64,000 nucleotides of DNA from Staphylococcus argenteus (GTDB taxonomy: Bacteria; Bacillota; Bacilli; Staphylococcales; Staphylococcaceae): positions 1,984,001 through 2,048,000 of the forward strand of contig NC_016941.1 in assembly GCF_000236925.1 (NCBI RefSeq), in the 5' to 3' direction. A model generated the notes under the pieces. The model had not been told where the DNA came from and made no database searches. It saw nothing but the letters and a program-made list of their open reading frames with translations. The position numbers and the translations under genes are program-made. Positions 52,050 to 62,020 of this stretch are shown piece after piece (within the stretch, counting starts at the first letter, position 1; the number at the start of each line of letters is the position of its first letter).

Positions 52050-52347
52050 TATAATACCACCTATTTCCGATAAGTTTAGTATGTATTATAGGCGATGATT
52101 TCCTCATTTTCAACCTTATACACAATATTTTTGCTATACAATAGAATATTATCTATCTGTAACCAATAGTGATTGTGTTGATTGTTTAACAATAAATTTA
52201 CATGATTATTTTCTTGTATTAAGACATAACAATACATTAATTTACCACTAAAATTTCAGATTCAATAAGAAAAAGCCTGAGACTTTGTCCCAGACTTTAA
52301 AAATAATTTAAGATATAACAAGGTTAATCTTTAAAGCTACATCACAT
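52050..52347. other. AT-rich gap with rex terminator
   Basis: A hairpin at 52268-52300 (AGTCTGGGAC with GTCTCAGGCT, T-run on the minus strand) ends rex. The remainder holds no ORF. Confidence 0.6.
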
Positions 52348-52983
52348 TTATTCACTGTAATTTTTCATAAAGAATAGTAATGACTGTAATTCTATACCTA
52401 AGTCGATTTGATGTACTTGCACATCTGAAGGTGTATTTATTCTGCCAGGCGTAAAGTTTAATATCCCTTTTACACCAGCTTGAACAAGTTCATCTGCTAT
52501 TTTTTGAGCTACTCTCTCTGGTGTCGTTAAGATCACAACATCGATTTCTTCTTTCTTCAATGTCGCTATTAATTCATTATTATCTTTTACAATAACATTC
52601 CCTATTTTTTGGCCAATAATATCTTCTTTAATATCAAATGCTTCAGTAATAGTCATATCGTCATGAATTGAAAAGTTATATGTGAGTAATGCTTTCCCTA
52701 GGTTCCCGACTCCGACAATTGCGATTTTTATCATATCACTTTCGCTAAGTTCAGATTTAAAGAAATCTAATAAACTATCTATATTATATCCGTACCCTTT
52801 TTTACCTAATTCGCCAAAATATGAAAAATCACGACGAATTGTTGCCGAGTCAATTTGTAACGCATCGCTAATCGCTTTTGAATTTACACGATCTATACCT
52901 TTAGATTTTAATGAACTCACAAATCTATAATATAACGGTAAACGTTTTAAAGTTGCTCGAGGAATTTTAACTTGGTCACTCAT
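52348..52983 (-). CDS. rex: Redox-sensing repressor Rex
   Basis: The 211-aa protein has an N-terminal winged helix ([40 protein letters not shown]) and a C-terminal Rossmann domain with [11 protein letters not shown] (NAD(H) site). Rex senses the NADH/NAD+ ratio and represses fermentative genes. The domain-swap C-terminal helix [11 protein letters not shown] is present. It is divergent from the ABC-F gene. Confidence 0.96.
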   Translation of the reverse strand: MSDQVKIPRATLKRLPLYYRFVSSLKSKGIDRVNSKAISDALQIDSATIRRDFSYFGELGKKGYGYNIDSLLDFFKSELSESDMIKIAIVGVGNLGKALLTYNFSIHDDMTITEAFDIKEDIIGQKIGNVIVKDNNELIATLKKEEIDVVILTTPERVAQKIADELVQAGVKGILNFTPGRINTPSDVQVHQIDLGIELQSLLFFMKNYSE

Positions 52984-53236
52984 TCGCTATTTCCTCCTTC
53001 GTGTTTGAATGAATTATATCTATGTATTCAAACGAGTTAGAGCGTAGTTGTTAGATTATTAAAAAACAAATAATTGATTACAATGAATACTTAAATATTA
53101 TACATTATTGAATTTTAAAAATAAATATCTTAGTTTCATGACGGCGTTTTATACTGTAAAATGGTTATTAATGTAATGATTACGATTGAAATCGTAAACT
53201 AAAACTAATTGACGAAATACGAAAGGTGAAGATCGA

Positions 53237-55165
53237 ATGATACTTTTACAACTTAATCATATATCAAAATCGTTCGATGGTGAAGATATATTTACTGATG
53301 TTGATTTTGAAGTAAAAACAGGAGAACGTATAGGTATAGTAGGAAGAAATGGTGCCGGTAAATCAACATTAATGAAAATTATAGCTGGTGTAGAAAACTA
53401 CGATTCAGGAAATATGTCCAAAATCAAAAACCTAAAGCTTGGCTATTTAACTCAACAAATGACACTCAACTCTAACGCAACGGTTTTTGAAGAAATGTCC
53501 AAACCATTTGAACATATTAAAAACATGGAAGCATTAATTAAAGAAGAAACCGATTGGTTAGCTAAACATGCAGATGATTATGATAGCGATTCATATAAAG
53601 CTCATATGTCACGATATGAATCTTTATCAAATCAATTTGAACAATTAGATGGGTATCAATACGAGAGTAAAATTAAAACTGTGTTGCATGGTTTAAATTT
53701 CACTGAAAACGATTTTAATAAACCCATAAATAACTTTAGTGGTGGTCAAAAAACACGCCTTTCATTAGCTCAAATGTTATTAAATGAACCTGATTTATTA
53801 CTTTTAGATGAGCCTACTAACCATTTAGACTTAGAAACAACTAAGTGGCTTGAAGATTATTTACGTTATTTTAAAGGTGCAATCGTAATTATCAGTCACG
53901 ATCGTTACTTTTTAGATAAAATTGTAACTCAAATTTATGATGTAGCCTTGGGTGACGTCAAACGCTATGTTGGTAACTATGATCAATTTATTAAGCAACG
54001 TGATTTATATTATGAAAAGCGGATGCAAGAATATGAAAATCAACAAGAAGAAATTAAACGTTTAGAAACATTTGTTGAGAAGAATATTACACGTGCCTCC
54101 ACTAGTGGCATGGCAAAAAGTAGACGTAAAATTTTAGAAAAAATGGAACGTATTGATAAACCAATGTTAGATGCTAAAAGTGCGAATATACAATTCGGCT
54201 TTGACCGTAATACAGGCAACGATGTCATGCACATTAAACATTTAGAAATTGGTTACCAAACACCTATTACCCAACCTATTAACATTGAAGTTTCAAAAGG
54301 TGACCATATTGCTATTATCGGGCCTAACGGTATTGGAAAATCAACATTGATTAAAACAATCGCTAATGAACAACAAGCACTTGGTGGCAATATTACTTTT
54401 GGAGCAAATTTGCAAATTGGTTATTATGACCAAAAGCAAGCTGAATTTAAATCTAATAAATCCATTTTAGATTATGTATGGGATCAATATCCTTTAATGA
54501 ATGAAAAAGATATACGTGCAGTACTTGGACGTTTCTTATTCGTACAAGATGATGTCAAAAAAATTATCAACGATTTATCGGGTGGCGAAAAAGCAAGATT
54601 ACAGTTAGCACTTCTAATGTTACAACGTGACAACGTCCTCATTTTAGATGAGCCTACCAATCATCTTGATATCGATTCAAAAGAAATGTTAGAACAAGCA
54701 CTTCAAAATTTTGAAGGAACAATATTATTTGTTTCTCACGATCGTTATTTTATAAATCAATTAGCCAATAAAGTATTTGATTTAACCAAAGATGGCGGCA
54801 AAATGTATCTTGGTGATTACCAATATTATATTGAAAAAATTGAAGAAGCAGCTGCATTAAATGCTCAGCAAAATGAACAATCTGTTTATAACGAATCACA
54901 TGAAAAGTCGCCGGAGCATTCATCGTATCATAATCAAAAAGAACAAAGACGTGAACAGCGAAAACTAGAAAGACAAATTAATGATTGTGAAAACGAAATA
55001 GAATCTTTAGAAGCTGCTATCGCTTTGATTGATGAACAATTAACTCAACCAGATATTTATAGTAACCCACAAAAAGCAAATGAATTAGCTCTCGAAAAAG
55101 AAGAAAGCGAACAAAAATTAGAACAAGCCATGACGAATTGGGAAGAATTACAACAAAAATTATAA
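53237..55165 (+). CDS. ABC-F family ATPase (YdiF-like)
   Basis: The 642-aa protein has two ABC domains and no membrane segments: Walker A GRNGAGKST (about 36) and GPNGIGKST, signatures SGGQKTRLSLAQ and SGGEKARLQLAL, Walker B LLLLDEPTNHLD and VLILDEPTNHLD. The interdomain linker (about 240-320, VEKNITRASTSGMAKSRRKI) and a C-terminal coiled-coil arm (about 560-642) fit ABC-F translation factors of the YdiF type. It likely acts on the ribosome. It is not a known resistance member by sequence memory. Confidence 0.9.
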   Translation: MILLQLNHISKSFDGEDIFTDVDFEVKTGERIGIVGRNGAGKSTLMKIIAGVENYDSGNMSKIKNLKLGYLTQQMTLNSNATVFEEMSKPFEHIKNMEALIKEETDWLAKHADDYDSDSYKAHMSRYESLSNQFEQLDGYQYESKIKTVLHGLNFTENDFNKPINNFSGGQKTRLSLAQMLLNEPDLLLLDEPTNHLDLETTKWLEDYLRYFKGAIVIISHDRYFLDKIVTQIYDVALGDVKRYVGNYDQFIKQRDLYYEKRMQEYENQQEEIKRLETFVEKNITRASTSGMAKSRRKILEKMERIDKPMLDAKSANIQFGFDRNTGNDVMHIKHLEIGYQTPITQPINIEVSKGDHIAIIGPNGIGKSTLIKTIANEQQALGGNITFGANLQIGYYDQKQAEFKSNKSILDYVWDQYPLMNEKDIRAVLGRFLFVQDDVKKIINDLSGGEKARLQLALLMLQRDNVLILDEPTNHLDIDSKEMLEQALQNFEGTILFVSHDRYFINQLANKVFDLTKDGGKMYLGDYQYYIEKIEEAAALNAQQNEQSVYNESHEKSPEHSSYHNQKEQRREQRKLERQINDCENEIESLEAAIALIDEQLTQPDIYSNPQKANELALEKEESEQKLEQAMTNWEELQQKL

Positions 55166-55173
55166 AAATAACC

Positions 55174-55216
55174 ATAACTCTAACTATGAAAACTCATTAG
55201 TTAGAGTTATTTTTTA
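55174..55216 (+). terminator. ABC-F gene terminator
   Basis: A 13-bp stem (55174-55186 with 55198-55210) is followed by six T. Confidence 0.92.
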
Positions 55217-55233
55217 ACAAATTTCAAATTTTT

Positions 55234-55403
55234 TTATTCACATTGAGAATGTTGATATAATAGCTATCCACAAAGTTATCCTAGTTATCCACAAGTAAAT
55301 TAACACTAATACACAATTAATTTTTACTTTCCCCACTTAATATCCACAATAAAACCCATTATTCACATCAGTTGTCCACAAGTTATGAACACTTTGTTGA
55401 TAA
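55234..55403. other. DnaA-box cluster
   Basis: Three perfect TTATNCACA sites (55234-55242, 55285-55293, 55359-55367) and at least four sites one base off (55264-55272, 55340-55348, 55372-55380, 55383-55391) lie within about 160 bp on one strand, plus one on the other (55395-55403). Such clusters away from oriC bind DnaA and limit initiation in B. subtilis, where I recall one near gcp (tsaD). Confidence 0.75.
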
Positions 55404-55526
55404 GTACGCATGTTCCCTATTGACATTCATTTTTTTAAATAACTTTGTTTATTAATCTCAAATATGAAATAATAATATTATTAAACTGGTTATTTATTAT
55501 AATTCAAAAAATATAAGGAGTTACAT

Positions 55527-57137
55527 ATGAGCACAAATCAAACGTTTTTAATATTTGTTGTTGCGGTAATATTAATTGCTTCAATTGTAGGAATTATTGG
55601 ACGATATATGAGTCGTCAAAAATTGTTTAAATCTATGGAAACATTATGGCAAACGATTTCACCACTAGAAACTTTTATAAGACCAAATTCACATTACGAC
55701 TATGAATATCAACTTTATAAAGTTAACTACAAGCCCTATACATTGGTTGATGATAAAACCTGGTCAGATTTAAACATGTCTGCGATATTTCACCAGATGA
55801 ACTATAACTTAACAGCTATTGGCGAAATGAAACTTTACAGTTGTTTGCGTGGTATGTTAACAATTACAAATAAATCATTACTCAATTTATTTAATGACAA
55901 CGCAGAATTCAGACAGCATGTAACTTTTCATTTAGCTTTGTTAGGTAAATCAGTTTACCCAACTTTTCCTGATCAAATTACACCCGTAAAACGTCATACA
56001 CTCTTAATGCTTTGTCCGTTTTTACCAATCATTACATTCGCAATTATTTTTATAAATGCGCAAGTCGGCATTTTGTTATTTTTATTAAGCTGTTTATTCA
56101 ATATCATTTTATCTGCCATTTTAAAGCGTACGTACGAGGATGACTTAAAATCAATTTTTTATGCATCAAATGTTTTAAAACATGGCTATGCTATTTCAAA
56201 AGTTAAACATGCACCACAACCAGAGGTCAATTTTAAACATTTTAGAACGGCTCGTCATCTCACGAGTGTTTTAGCTGAAGTAAACGAAGAAGATATTGGT
56301 GCCATGGTAATTAAACTTGTTAAACTCATTTTCATGCTCGATTATCTTTTATTCCATACAATTCAAAAAAGCTACACAACACATATGAAAGAGCTGAAAA
56401 ACTGTTTTGACTATATCGCAGAGCTAGATAACCACTATTCGTTAGCTATGTATCGAAGAACTTTAGATGTTTATACAGAACCGCGTATTGATGAAACTAA
56501 AAATAGTATTGAATTCACTGAATTAACGCATCCACTCATTTCAGATGCTATTGCCAATGATTTTTCATTATCACAAAATATATTGTTAACTGGGTCTAAT
56601 GCATCGGGAAAATCTACATTTATGAAAGCTATTGCGATAAACCTTATACTTGCAAAAACGACTCATACTGTTACTGCAACCAAGTTTGTATATCAACCAG
56701 GTAATGTGTTCACATCTATGGCAAATGCCGATAGTGTATTATCTGGTGATAGTTACTTTATGGCAGAATTAAAGTCAATTAAGAGAATCGTCAATATTTC
56801 TGGAAATCAAAATATCTATTGCTTTATTGATGAAATTTTCAAAGGTACCAATACTACTGAACGAATTGCCGCTTCTGAATCAGTTTTATCATTTTTAAAT
56901 CAAAAACCTAACTTTAAGGTCATTGCAGCTACACACGACATAGAGTTAGCCGAATTATTAAAAAATCAATATTCGAATTATCATTTTAATGAAGTTATAG
57001 AAAATAATAAAATTCATTTTGACTATAAGATTAAACCTGGAAAAGCCAATACTCGAAATGCCATCGAGCTACTAAGAATCACTTCATTCCCAGAACAAAT
57101 ATATCAACGTGCAAAAGATAATGTGCCGAAAATTTAG
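55527..57137 (+). CDS. MutS-like ATPase with N-terminal membrane segment
   Basis: The 536-aa protein has a membrane segment (6-27, TFLIFVVAVILIASIVGIIG), helical middle domains, a second hydrophobic pair (about 165-200) and a MutS-type ATPase at the end: Walker A LLTGSNASGKSTFMKA, Walker B IYCFIDEIFKGTNTTERI and a His switch (AATHDIELAELL). It lacks the mismatch-binding domain of MutS. The membrane anchor argues for a role other than mismatch repair. Function unknown. Confidence 0.8.
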   Translation: MSTNQTFLIFVVAVILIASIVGIIGRYMSRQKLFKSMETLWQTISPLETFIRPNSHYDYEYQLYKVNYKPYTLVDDKTWSDLNMSAIFHQMNYNLTAIGEMKLYSCLRGMLTITNKSLLNLFNDNAEFRQHVTFHLALLGKSVYPTFPDQITPVKRHTLLMLCPFLPIITFAIIFINAQVGILLFLLSCLFNIILSAILKRTYEDDLKSIFYASNVLKHGYAISKVKHAPQPEVNFKHFRTARHLTSVLAEVNEEDIGAMVIKLVKLIFMLDYLLFHTIQKSYTTHMKELKNCFDYIAELDNHYSLAMYRRTLDVYTEPRIDETKNSIEFTELTHPLISDAIANDFSLSQNILLTGSNASGKSTFMKAIAINLILAKTTHTVTATKFVYQPGNVFTSMANADSVLSGDSYFMAELKSIKRIVNISGNQNIYCFIDEIFKGTNTTERIAASESVLSFLNQKPNFKVIAATHDIELAELLKNQYSNYHFNEVIENNKIHFDYKIKPGKANTRNAIELLRITSFPEQIYQRAKDNVPKI

Positions 57138-57162
57138 AATATAAAATTAAACATAAAAACGT

Positions 57163-57236
57163 CAGTTATCACATGACAATGACGATGTCACCATTAAAAA
57201 CTGGTTCACCGTTAACATGTTAATAACTGACGTTTA
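57163..57236. terminator. Long hairpin between MutS-like and tsaD genes
   Basis: AAACGTCAGTTAT and ATAACTGACGTTT (57159-57171, 57223-57235) bound a structured region. It probably ends both convergent genes. Confidence 0.6.
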
Positions 57237-57237
57237 T

Positions 57238-58263
57238 TTATTCTATAGAATAATCTTCTAAATCGATATTACTATGTCCATTTAATGCTAAATCTGAAAA
57301 TTTACCGTACTGATATAAATAATAACCGGCAACACCTATCATAGCCGCATTGTCTGTACATAATTTAGGACTTGGTATTGTTAATTCAATATCATTATCT
57401 TTACATTGATTTGTTAATGATTGTCGTAAACCTTTGTTACTTGCAACACCACCAGCAACTATTAGTCGTTGCACTCCATAGTCTTTGCAAGCTTGAATTG
57501 CTTTATAAGTTAATACATCTACGACGCTATTTTGAAAACTGGTTGCTACATTTTCTGCTATGATTGGAATATTTTTTTGTCGTTGATTATGCAACTGATT
57601 AATCACAGCACTTTTTAAGCCGCTAAAACTAAAATCATAACTATCTTTATCTAACCATACACGAGGAAAAGCATATGTATCCTCACCACTTGCAGCTAAA
57701 CGATCAACTTGTGGACCACCTGGATAACTTAATCCAATTGTTCGTGCCACTTTATCATACGCTTCACCTACTGCGTCATCACGGGTCTCACCTATCACTT
57801 CGAATGTTAAATGATTTTTCATATAAACTAACTCTGTATGACCACCTGAAACAATGAGTGCAATAAGCGGAAATGTCAATGATGTTTCAATATGATTAGC
57901 ATAAATATGTCCTGCGATATGATGAACCGGTATTAATGGTTTATCATATGCAAACGCTAATGCTTTAGCTGCGTTGACTCCAATTAACAACGCACCAATT
58001 AACCCTGGGCCTTCTGTTACCGCCACTGCATCTATATCTTCCATTGATACATTTGCTTCTTGAAGAGCCTCATCAATTGTTGTTGTAATACCTTCAACAT
58101 GATGTCTACTTGCTACTTCTGGAACTACACCGCCAAATCGTTTATGACTTTCAATCTGACTTAAGACGGTATTCGATAATACATCTCTACCATTTTTTAT
58201 AATGCTAACACTTGTTTCATCGCAACTCGTTTCCACAGCAAGGATTAAAGTATTATTAGTCAT
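57238..58263 (-). CDS. tsaD: TsaD, tRNA t6A threonylcarbamoyltransferase subunit
   Basis: The 341-aa Kae1/Qri7-type ASKHA protein has [14 protein letters not shown] (N-terminal), the metal-binding [10 protein letters not shown] and the ATP-site [11 protein letters not shown] and [12 protein letters not shown]. With TsaB and TsaE it transfers the threonylcarbamoyl group to A37 of tRNAs that read ANN codons. Last gene of tsaE-tsaB-rimI-tsaD; it overlaps rimI by 8 nt. Confidence 0.97.
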   Translation of the reverse strand: MTNNTLILAVETSCDETSVSIIKNGRDVLSNTVLSQIESHKRFGGVVPEVASRHHVEGITTTIDEALQEANVSMEDIDAVAVTEGPGLIGALLIGVNAAKALAFAYDKPLIPVHHIAGHIYANHIETSLTFPLIALIVSGGHTELVYMKNHLTFEVIGETRDDAVGEAYDKVARTIGLSYPGGPQVDRLAASGEDTYAFPRVWLDKDSYDFSFSGLKSAVINQLHNQRQKNIPIIAENVATSFQNSVVDVLTYKAIQACKDYGVQRLIVAGGVASNKGLRQSLTNQCKDNDIELTIPSPKLCTDNAAMIGVAGYYLYQYGKFSDLALNGHSNIDLEDYSIE

Positions 58264-58720
58264 TTAAATTCACCCACATTACCATTGCATCTTCACCTTC
58301 ACCATAATAATTTTTACGTTTACCACCATATTGAAAACCTAAATTTTCATATACGTGTTGTGCTACTTTATTATTTACTCTTACTTCTAGACTCATTACA
58401 TCACATGTATGACTCGCGTAATTTTTACCATATTTTAATAACATTTGACCTAAACCATAGCCTCTATATTGATTATCTATAGCGACTGTTGTAATTTGTG
58501 CTTGATCAATCACTATCCATAAACCTAAATAACCTATAATTTGTTGTTCAAATTCTAAAACAAAATACTTCGCAAAGTTATTTTGTTCAATTTCATGATA
58601 AAATGCATCAATTGTCCATGAACTATCATTAAAACTATGACGCTCTATATCAAAAACTTGTGGCACATCTTCCTTAGTCATTGCTCTAATATTTAATTGC
58701 TCTTTTGACTGTTGATCCAA
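58256..58720 (-). CDS. rimI: RimI-like N-acetyltransferase
   Basis: The 154-aa GNAT protein has the acetyl-CoA loop [17 protein letters not shown] (about 82-98, Q/RxxGxG/A) and ISKYS-type closing [14 protein letters not shown]. RimI acetylates the N-terminus of ribosomal protein S18, though specificity here is inferred from operon position between tsaB and tsaD. It overlaps tsaB by 28 nt. Confidence 0.88.
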   Translation of the reverse strand: MDQQSKEQLNIRAMTKEDVPQVFDIERHSFNDSSWTIDAFYHEIEQNNFAKYFVLEFEQQIIGYLGLWIVIDQAQITTVAIDNQYRGYGLGQMLLKYGKNYASHTCDVMSLEVRVNNKVAQHVYENLGFQYGGKRKNYYGEGEDAMVMWVNLND

Positions 58721-59355
58721 TTTCGTTCCGCCTCAGCTAATTTATGGTATTTAGGTGTGAATGTATGAATATCAGAAGGCTCCTCTATTAAATGATACAT
58801 TACTGAAGCATTTGGTAATTGTGCTACAGTATCTCCTTGTAAATCATCTTGCAATTGCACAGTGTCTTTACCTATAAATACATAAGGTTGATTTGAGCCT
58901 TTTAAAAATGTTTGTAAATCTTCAATTGTCATATATTGATCTTCTAATATAGTTTTCAATTCATTTTGTTGCCATTGATAAACACCTGTATACACAGCTT
59001 TTCTTCTTGCATCAAAAATTGGAACTAACAATTTATCAGTATGATTAATTGTTGCTGCTAACGCTTTTAATGAGGAAACACCGTATAACTTTATATTTAA
59101 GGCATAAGCTAATGTTTTTGCTACCGTTACACCTATTCGTAATCCTGTATATGACCCTGGACCTTCAGCAACAACAATTGCATCTAATTGATGTTTTGTT
59201 ATTTGACACTGCTTAAATAATTCGCTAATTGCTGGCATTAATTGGACTGAATGATTTTGCTTTGAATCAGTTGTTATTTCAGCTTTAACTTTATCATCTT
59301 CCATAATTGCCACTGATAATGGTTGGTTGGATGTATCAATGAGCAACGAATTCAT
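58693..59355 (-). CDS. tsaB: TsaB, t6A complex scaffold
   Basis: The 220-aa ASKHA-type protein has LLIDTSNQPLSVAIMED and VAEGPGSYTGLRIGVTVAKT (about 63-82) but lacks the TsaD metal His pair. It forms a dimer with TsaD and is needed for t6A synthesis. It overlaps tsaE by 20 nt and rimI by 28 nt. Confidence 0.95.
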   Translation of the reverse strand: MNSLLIDTSNQPLSVAIMEDDKVKAEITTDSKQNHSVQLMPAISELFKQCQITKHQLDAIVVAEGPGSYTGLRIGVTVAKTLAYALNIKLYGVSSLKALAATINHTDKLLVPIFDARRKAVYTGVYQWQQNELKTILEDQYMTIEDLQTFLKGSNQPYVFIGKDTVQLQDDLQGDTVAQLPNASVMYHLIEEPSDIHTFTPKYHKLAEAERNWINSQKSN

Positions 59356-59797
59356 GTTCCATTACCTCCTTAATATTTTCATAATGTTCACCTAGTGCTA
59401 TAAGCTCTATTTCTCTGCTTGTTTCAGATAGAGTTGTAATATTTATTGTTAAATGATTTGCAGGAAGTAAGTCTTTAATAAATTGACTCCATTCAATAAC
59501 TGTAATCGCCCTATCTTCAAAAAATTCATCAAACCCTAAATCTTCTTCAGAATCTTCTAAGCGATAACAATCCATATGGTGCAATTTTAAATTTGTACCT
59601 TTGTATGATTTAATAATATTAAATGTTGGTGAATTAATCGTACGTTTGACACCTAATGCTTTACCTATAAATTGCGTTAACGTTGTTTTGCCTGCACCTA
59701 AATCTCCATTAAGTAAAATCAAATCGCCACACTTCAATTGTTCAACTAAAAACATAGCAAATTGATTCATTTCATCTAAACTGTTTATCTTTATCAA
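59336..59797 (-). CDS. tsaE: TsaE, t6A ATPase
   Basis: The 153-aa P-loop protein has Walker A LNGDLGAGKTTLTQ (about 33-46), the SPTFNIIKSY loop and HMDCYRLED, then VIEWSQFIKDLLPA. It hydrolyses ATP to reset the TsaBD complex. It is the first gene of the operon. Confidence 0.96.
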   Translation of the reverse strand: MIKINSLDEMNQFAMFLVEQLKCGDLILLNGDLGAGKTTLTQFIGKALGVKRTINSPTFNIIKSYKGTNLKLHHMDCYRLEDSEEDLGFDEFFEDRAITVIEWSQFIKDLLPANHLTINITTLSETSREIELIALGEHYENIKEVMEHEFVAH

Positions 59798-59966
59798 TGT
59801 TGATTCTCCTATAATATGATTTTCATCAGTAAAATAAAAAGTACTTTATCATTCGAATTTAACTTTATAATTAACCTTTATATTGTAACAAATTTCAACT
59901 TAAATTTCTTATCTTTGAAACAGATTATATCTCTGAAGTTAATTGTAAGAAAATTTAAAATACTTG

Positions 59967-60020
59967 TTGACATAACGAAATAGATATAGTAAATTAAATT
60001 TATCAAATTTTTAGACAATT
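59967..60020 (+). promoter_or_regulatory. ilv promoter and CodY-type box
   Basis: -35 TTGACA (59967-59972) and -10 TAAATT (59990-59995), 17-bp spacer. Just downstream, AATTTTTAGACAATT (60006-60020) matches the CodY consensus AATTTTCWGAAAATT at 13 of 15 bases. CodY repression of the ilv-leu operon by isoleucine and GTP is known in S. aureus. Confidence 0.75.
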
Positions 60021-60067
60021 CTAACTATTATAATGATATAAACCATTCACGGAAGGAGTATAATAAA

Positions 60068-60148
60068 ATGACTTATCAATATACTGAACATCAACCGACA
60101 ACTTCAAATATTATTATTTTATTATACTCTTTAGGACTCGAACGTTAG
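60068..60148 (+). CDS. ilv leader peptide
   Basis: A 26-codon frame with GGAAGGAGTATAATAAA upstream has the run NIIILLYSLGLE: three Ile codons, then four Leu codons within 10 codons. It is the control peptide of the branched-chain amino acid attenuator; ribosome stalling when charged Leu/Ile tRNA is low would favour antitermination. A leucine-rich attenuator peptide is reported for this operon in S. aureus. Confidence 0.92.
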   Translation: MTYQYTEHQPTTSNIIILLYSLGLER

Positions 60149-60230
60149 TATACATATACTAAACGCTTTAAGTCCTATTTCTGTTTGAATGGGACTTGTA
60201 AACGTCCCAATAATATTGGGACGTTTTTTT
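60132..60230 (+). terminator. ilv attenuator
   Basis: Terminator: AACGTCCCAAT with ATTGGGACGTT (60201-60211, 60215-60225) and T-run. Antiterminator: AAGTCC (60170-60175) can pair with GGGACTT (60191-60197), and the leader segment TAGGACT (60132-60138) with AGTCCTA (60171-60177). These pairings exclude each other, the classic attenuation layout. Confidence 0.88.
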
Positions 60231-60314
60231 ATGTTTTAACTGTTGAATTTTAACTTTTATCACTATTAACTTATTTAAATTTGTTAAATCAATAAAATTA
60301 CGGGGGAATTTACT

Positions 60315-62003
60315 ATGCGAAGCGACATGATCAAAAAAGGAGATCACCAAGCACCAGCAAGAAGTCTTTTACATGCTACGGGCGCACTTAAAAGTCCAAC
60401 TGATATGAATAAACCATTTGTAGCTATTTGTAACTCTTATATTGATATTGTTCCAGGACATGTTCATTTAAGAGAACTCGCAGATATAGCAAAAGAAGCT
60501 ATTAGAGAAGCCGGTGCTATCCCATTTGAATTTAATACGATTGGTGTTGATGATGGTATAGCCATGGGACATATTGGCATGAGGTACTCATTACCATCAC
60601 GTGAAATTATTGCTGATGCTGCTGAAACTGTAATCAATGCACATTGGTTTGATGGCGTTTTTTATATTCCTAATTGCGACAAGATTACACCTGGTATGAT
60701 TTTAGCTGCAATGAGAACCAATGTACCAGCAATCTTTTGCTCTGGCGGTCCAATGAAAGCTGGTTTATCAGCACATGGTAAAGCACTCACACTTTCATCG
60801 ATGTTTGAAGCAGTCGGTGCATTTAAAGAAGGTTCAATTTCTAAAGAAGAATTTTTAGATATGGAACAAAATGCCTGCCCTACTTGTGGCTCTTGTGCAG
60901 GAATGTTTACAGCAAATTCAATGAACTGTTTGATGGAAGTTTTAGGACTAGCGCTACCTTATAATGGTACGGCACTTGCTATCAGTGATCAGCGACGTGA
61001 AATGATTAGAGAAGCCGCTTTTAAATTAGTCGAAAATATTAAAAACGATTTGAAACCTCGTGATATCGTTACTCGAGAAGCTATTGATGATGCATTTGCT
61101 CTTGATATGGCTATGGGTGGCTCAACTAATACAGTATTGCACACATTAGCAATTGCAAACGAAGCTGGAATTGATTATGACTTAGAACGAATCAATGCAA
61201 TTGCAAAACGCACACCGTACTTATCAAAAATTGCACCGAGTTCATCTTATTCAATGCATGATGTACATGAAGCAGGTGGTGTCCCGGCAATTATAAATGA
61301 ACTGATGAAAAAAGAAGGTACCCTACACCCAGATCGAATCACAGTCACTGGAAAAACATTACGAGAAAACAATGAAGGTAAAGAAATTAAGAACTTCGAC
61401 GTTATTCACCCACTTGACGCACCTTATGATGCACAAGGAGGTCTATCCATTTTATTTGGAAACATCGCACCAAAAGGCGCAGTCATTAAAGTTGGTGGTG
61501 TTGACCCTTCAATTAAGACATTTACTGGTAAAGCAATTTGCTTCAACTCACATGATGAAGCTGTAGAAGCAATTGATAATCGTACAGTACGTGCTGGACA
61601 TGTCGTTGTTATAAGATATGAAGGTCCTAAAGGTGGCCCAGGTATGCCTGAAATGTTAGCACCTACTTCGTCAATCGTTGGTCGAGGTTTAGGTAAAGAT
61701 GTAGCTTTAATTACAGATGGTCGATTTTCAGGTGCAACAAGAGGTATTGCAGTTGGACATATTTCCCCTGAAGCTGCAGCTGGAGGACCAATTGGTCTAA
61801 TTAAAGACGGTGATGAGATTACTATAGATTTAACAAATCGAACATTAAATGTAAATCAACCTAATGATGTCTTAGAAGAGCGAAGAGCATCTTTAGAACC
61901 ATTTAAAGCAAAAGTGAAAACAGGTTACTTAGCTAGATATACTGCTCTCGTGACTAGTGCAAATACAGGTGGCGTCATGCAAGTGCCTGAGAATTTAATT
62001 TAA
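60315..62003 (+). CDS. ilvD: Dihydroxy-acid dehydratase
   Basis: The 562-aa Fe-S enzyme has [17 protein letters not shown] and [20 protein letters not shown] (cluster Cys residues), and [20 protein letters not shown] near the C-terminus. It dehydrates 2,3-dihydroxy-isovalerate and -methylvalerate in valine and isoleucine synthesis. First gene of the ilv-leu operon after the attenuator. Confidence 0.97.
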   Translation: MRSDMIKKGDHQAPARSLLHATGALKSPTDMNKPFVAICNSYIDIVPGHVHLRELADIAKEAIREAGAIPFEFNTIGVDDGIAMGHIGMRYSLPSREIIADAAETVINAHWFDGVFYIPNCDKITPGMILAAMRTNVPAIFCSGGPMKAGLSAHGKALTLSSMFEAVGAFKEGSISKEEFLDMEQNACPTCGSCAGMFTANSMNCLMEVLGLALPYNGTALAISDQRREMIREAAFKLVENIKNDLKPRDIVTREAIDDAFALDMAMGGSTNTVLHTLAIANEAGIDYDLERINAIAKRTPYLSKIAPSSSYSMHDVHEAGGVPAIINELMKKEGTLHPDRITVTGKTLRENNEGKEIKNFDVIHPLDAPYDAQGGLSILFGNIAPKGAVIKVGGVDPSIKTFTGKAICFNSHDEAVEAIDNRTVRAGHVVVIRYEGPKGGPGMPEMLAPTSSIVGRGLGKDVALITDGRFSGATRGIAVGHISPEAAAGGPIGLIKDGDEITIDLTNRTLNVNQPNDVLEERRASLEPFKAKVKTGYLARYTALVTSANTGGVMQVPENLI

Positions 62004-62020
62004 CTATGGAGATGATTGAA

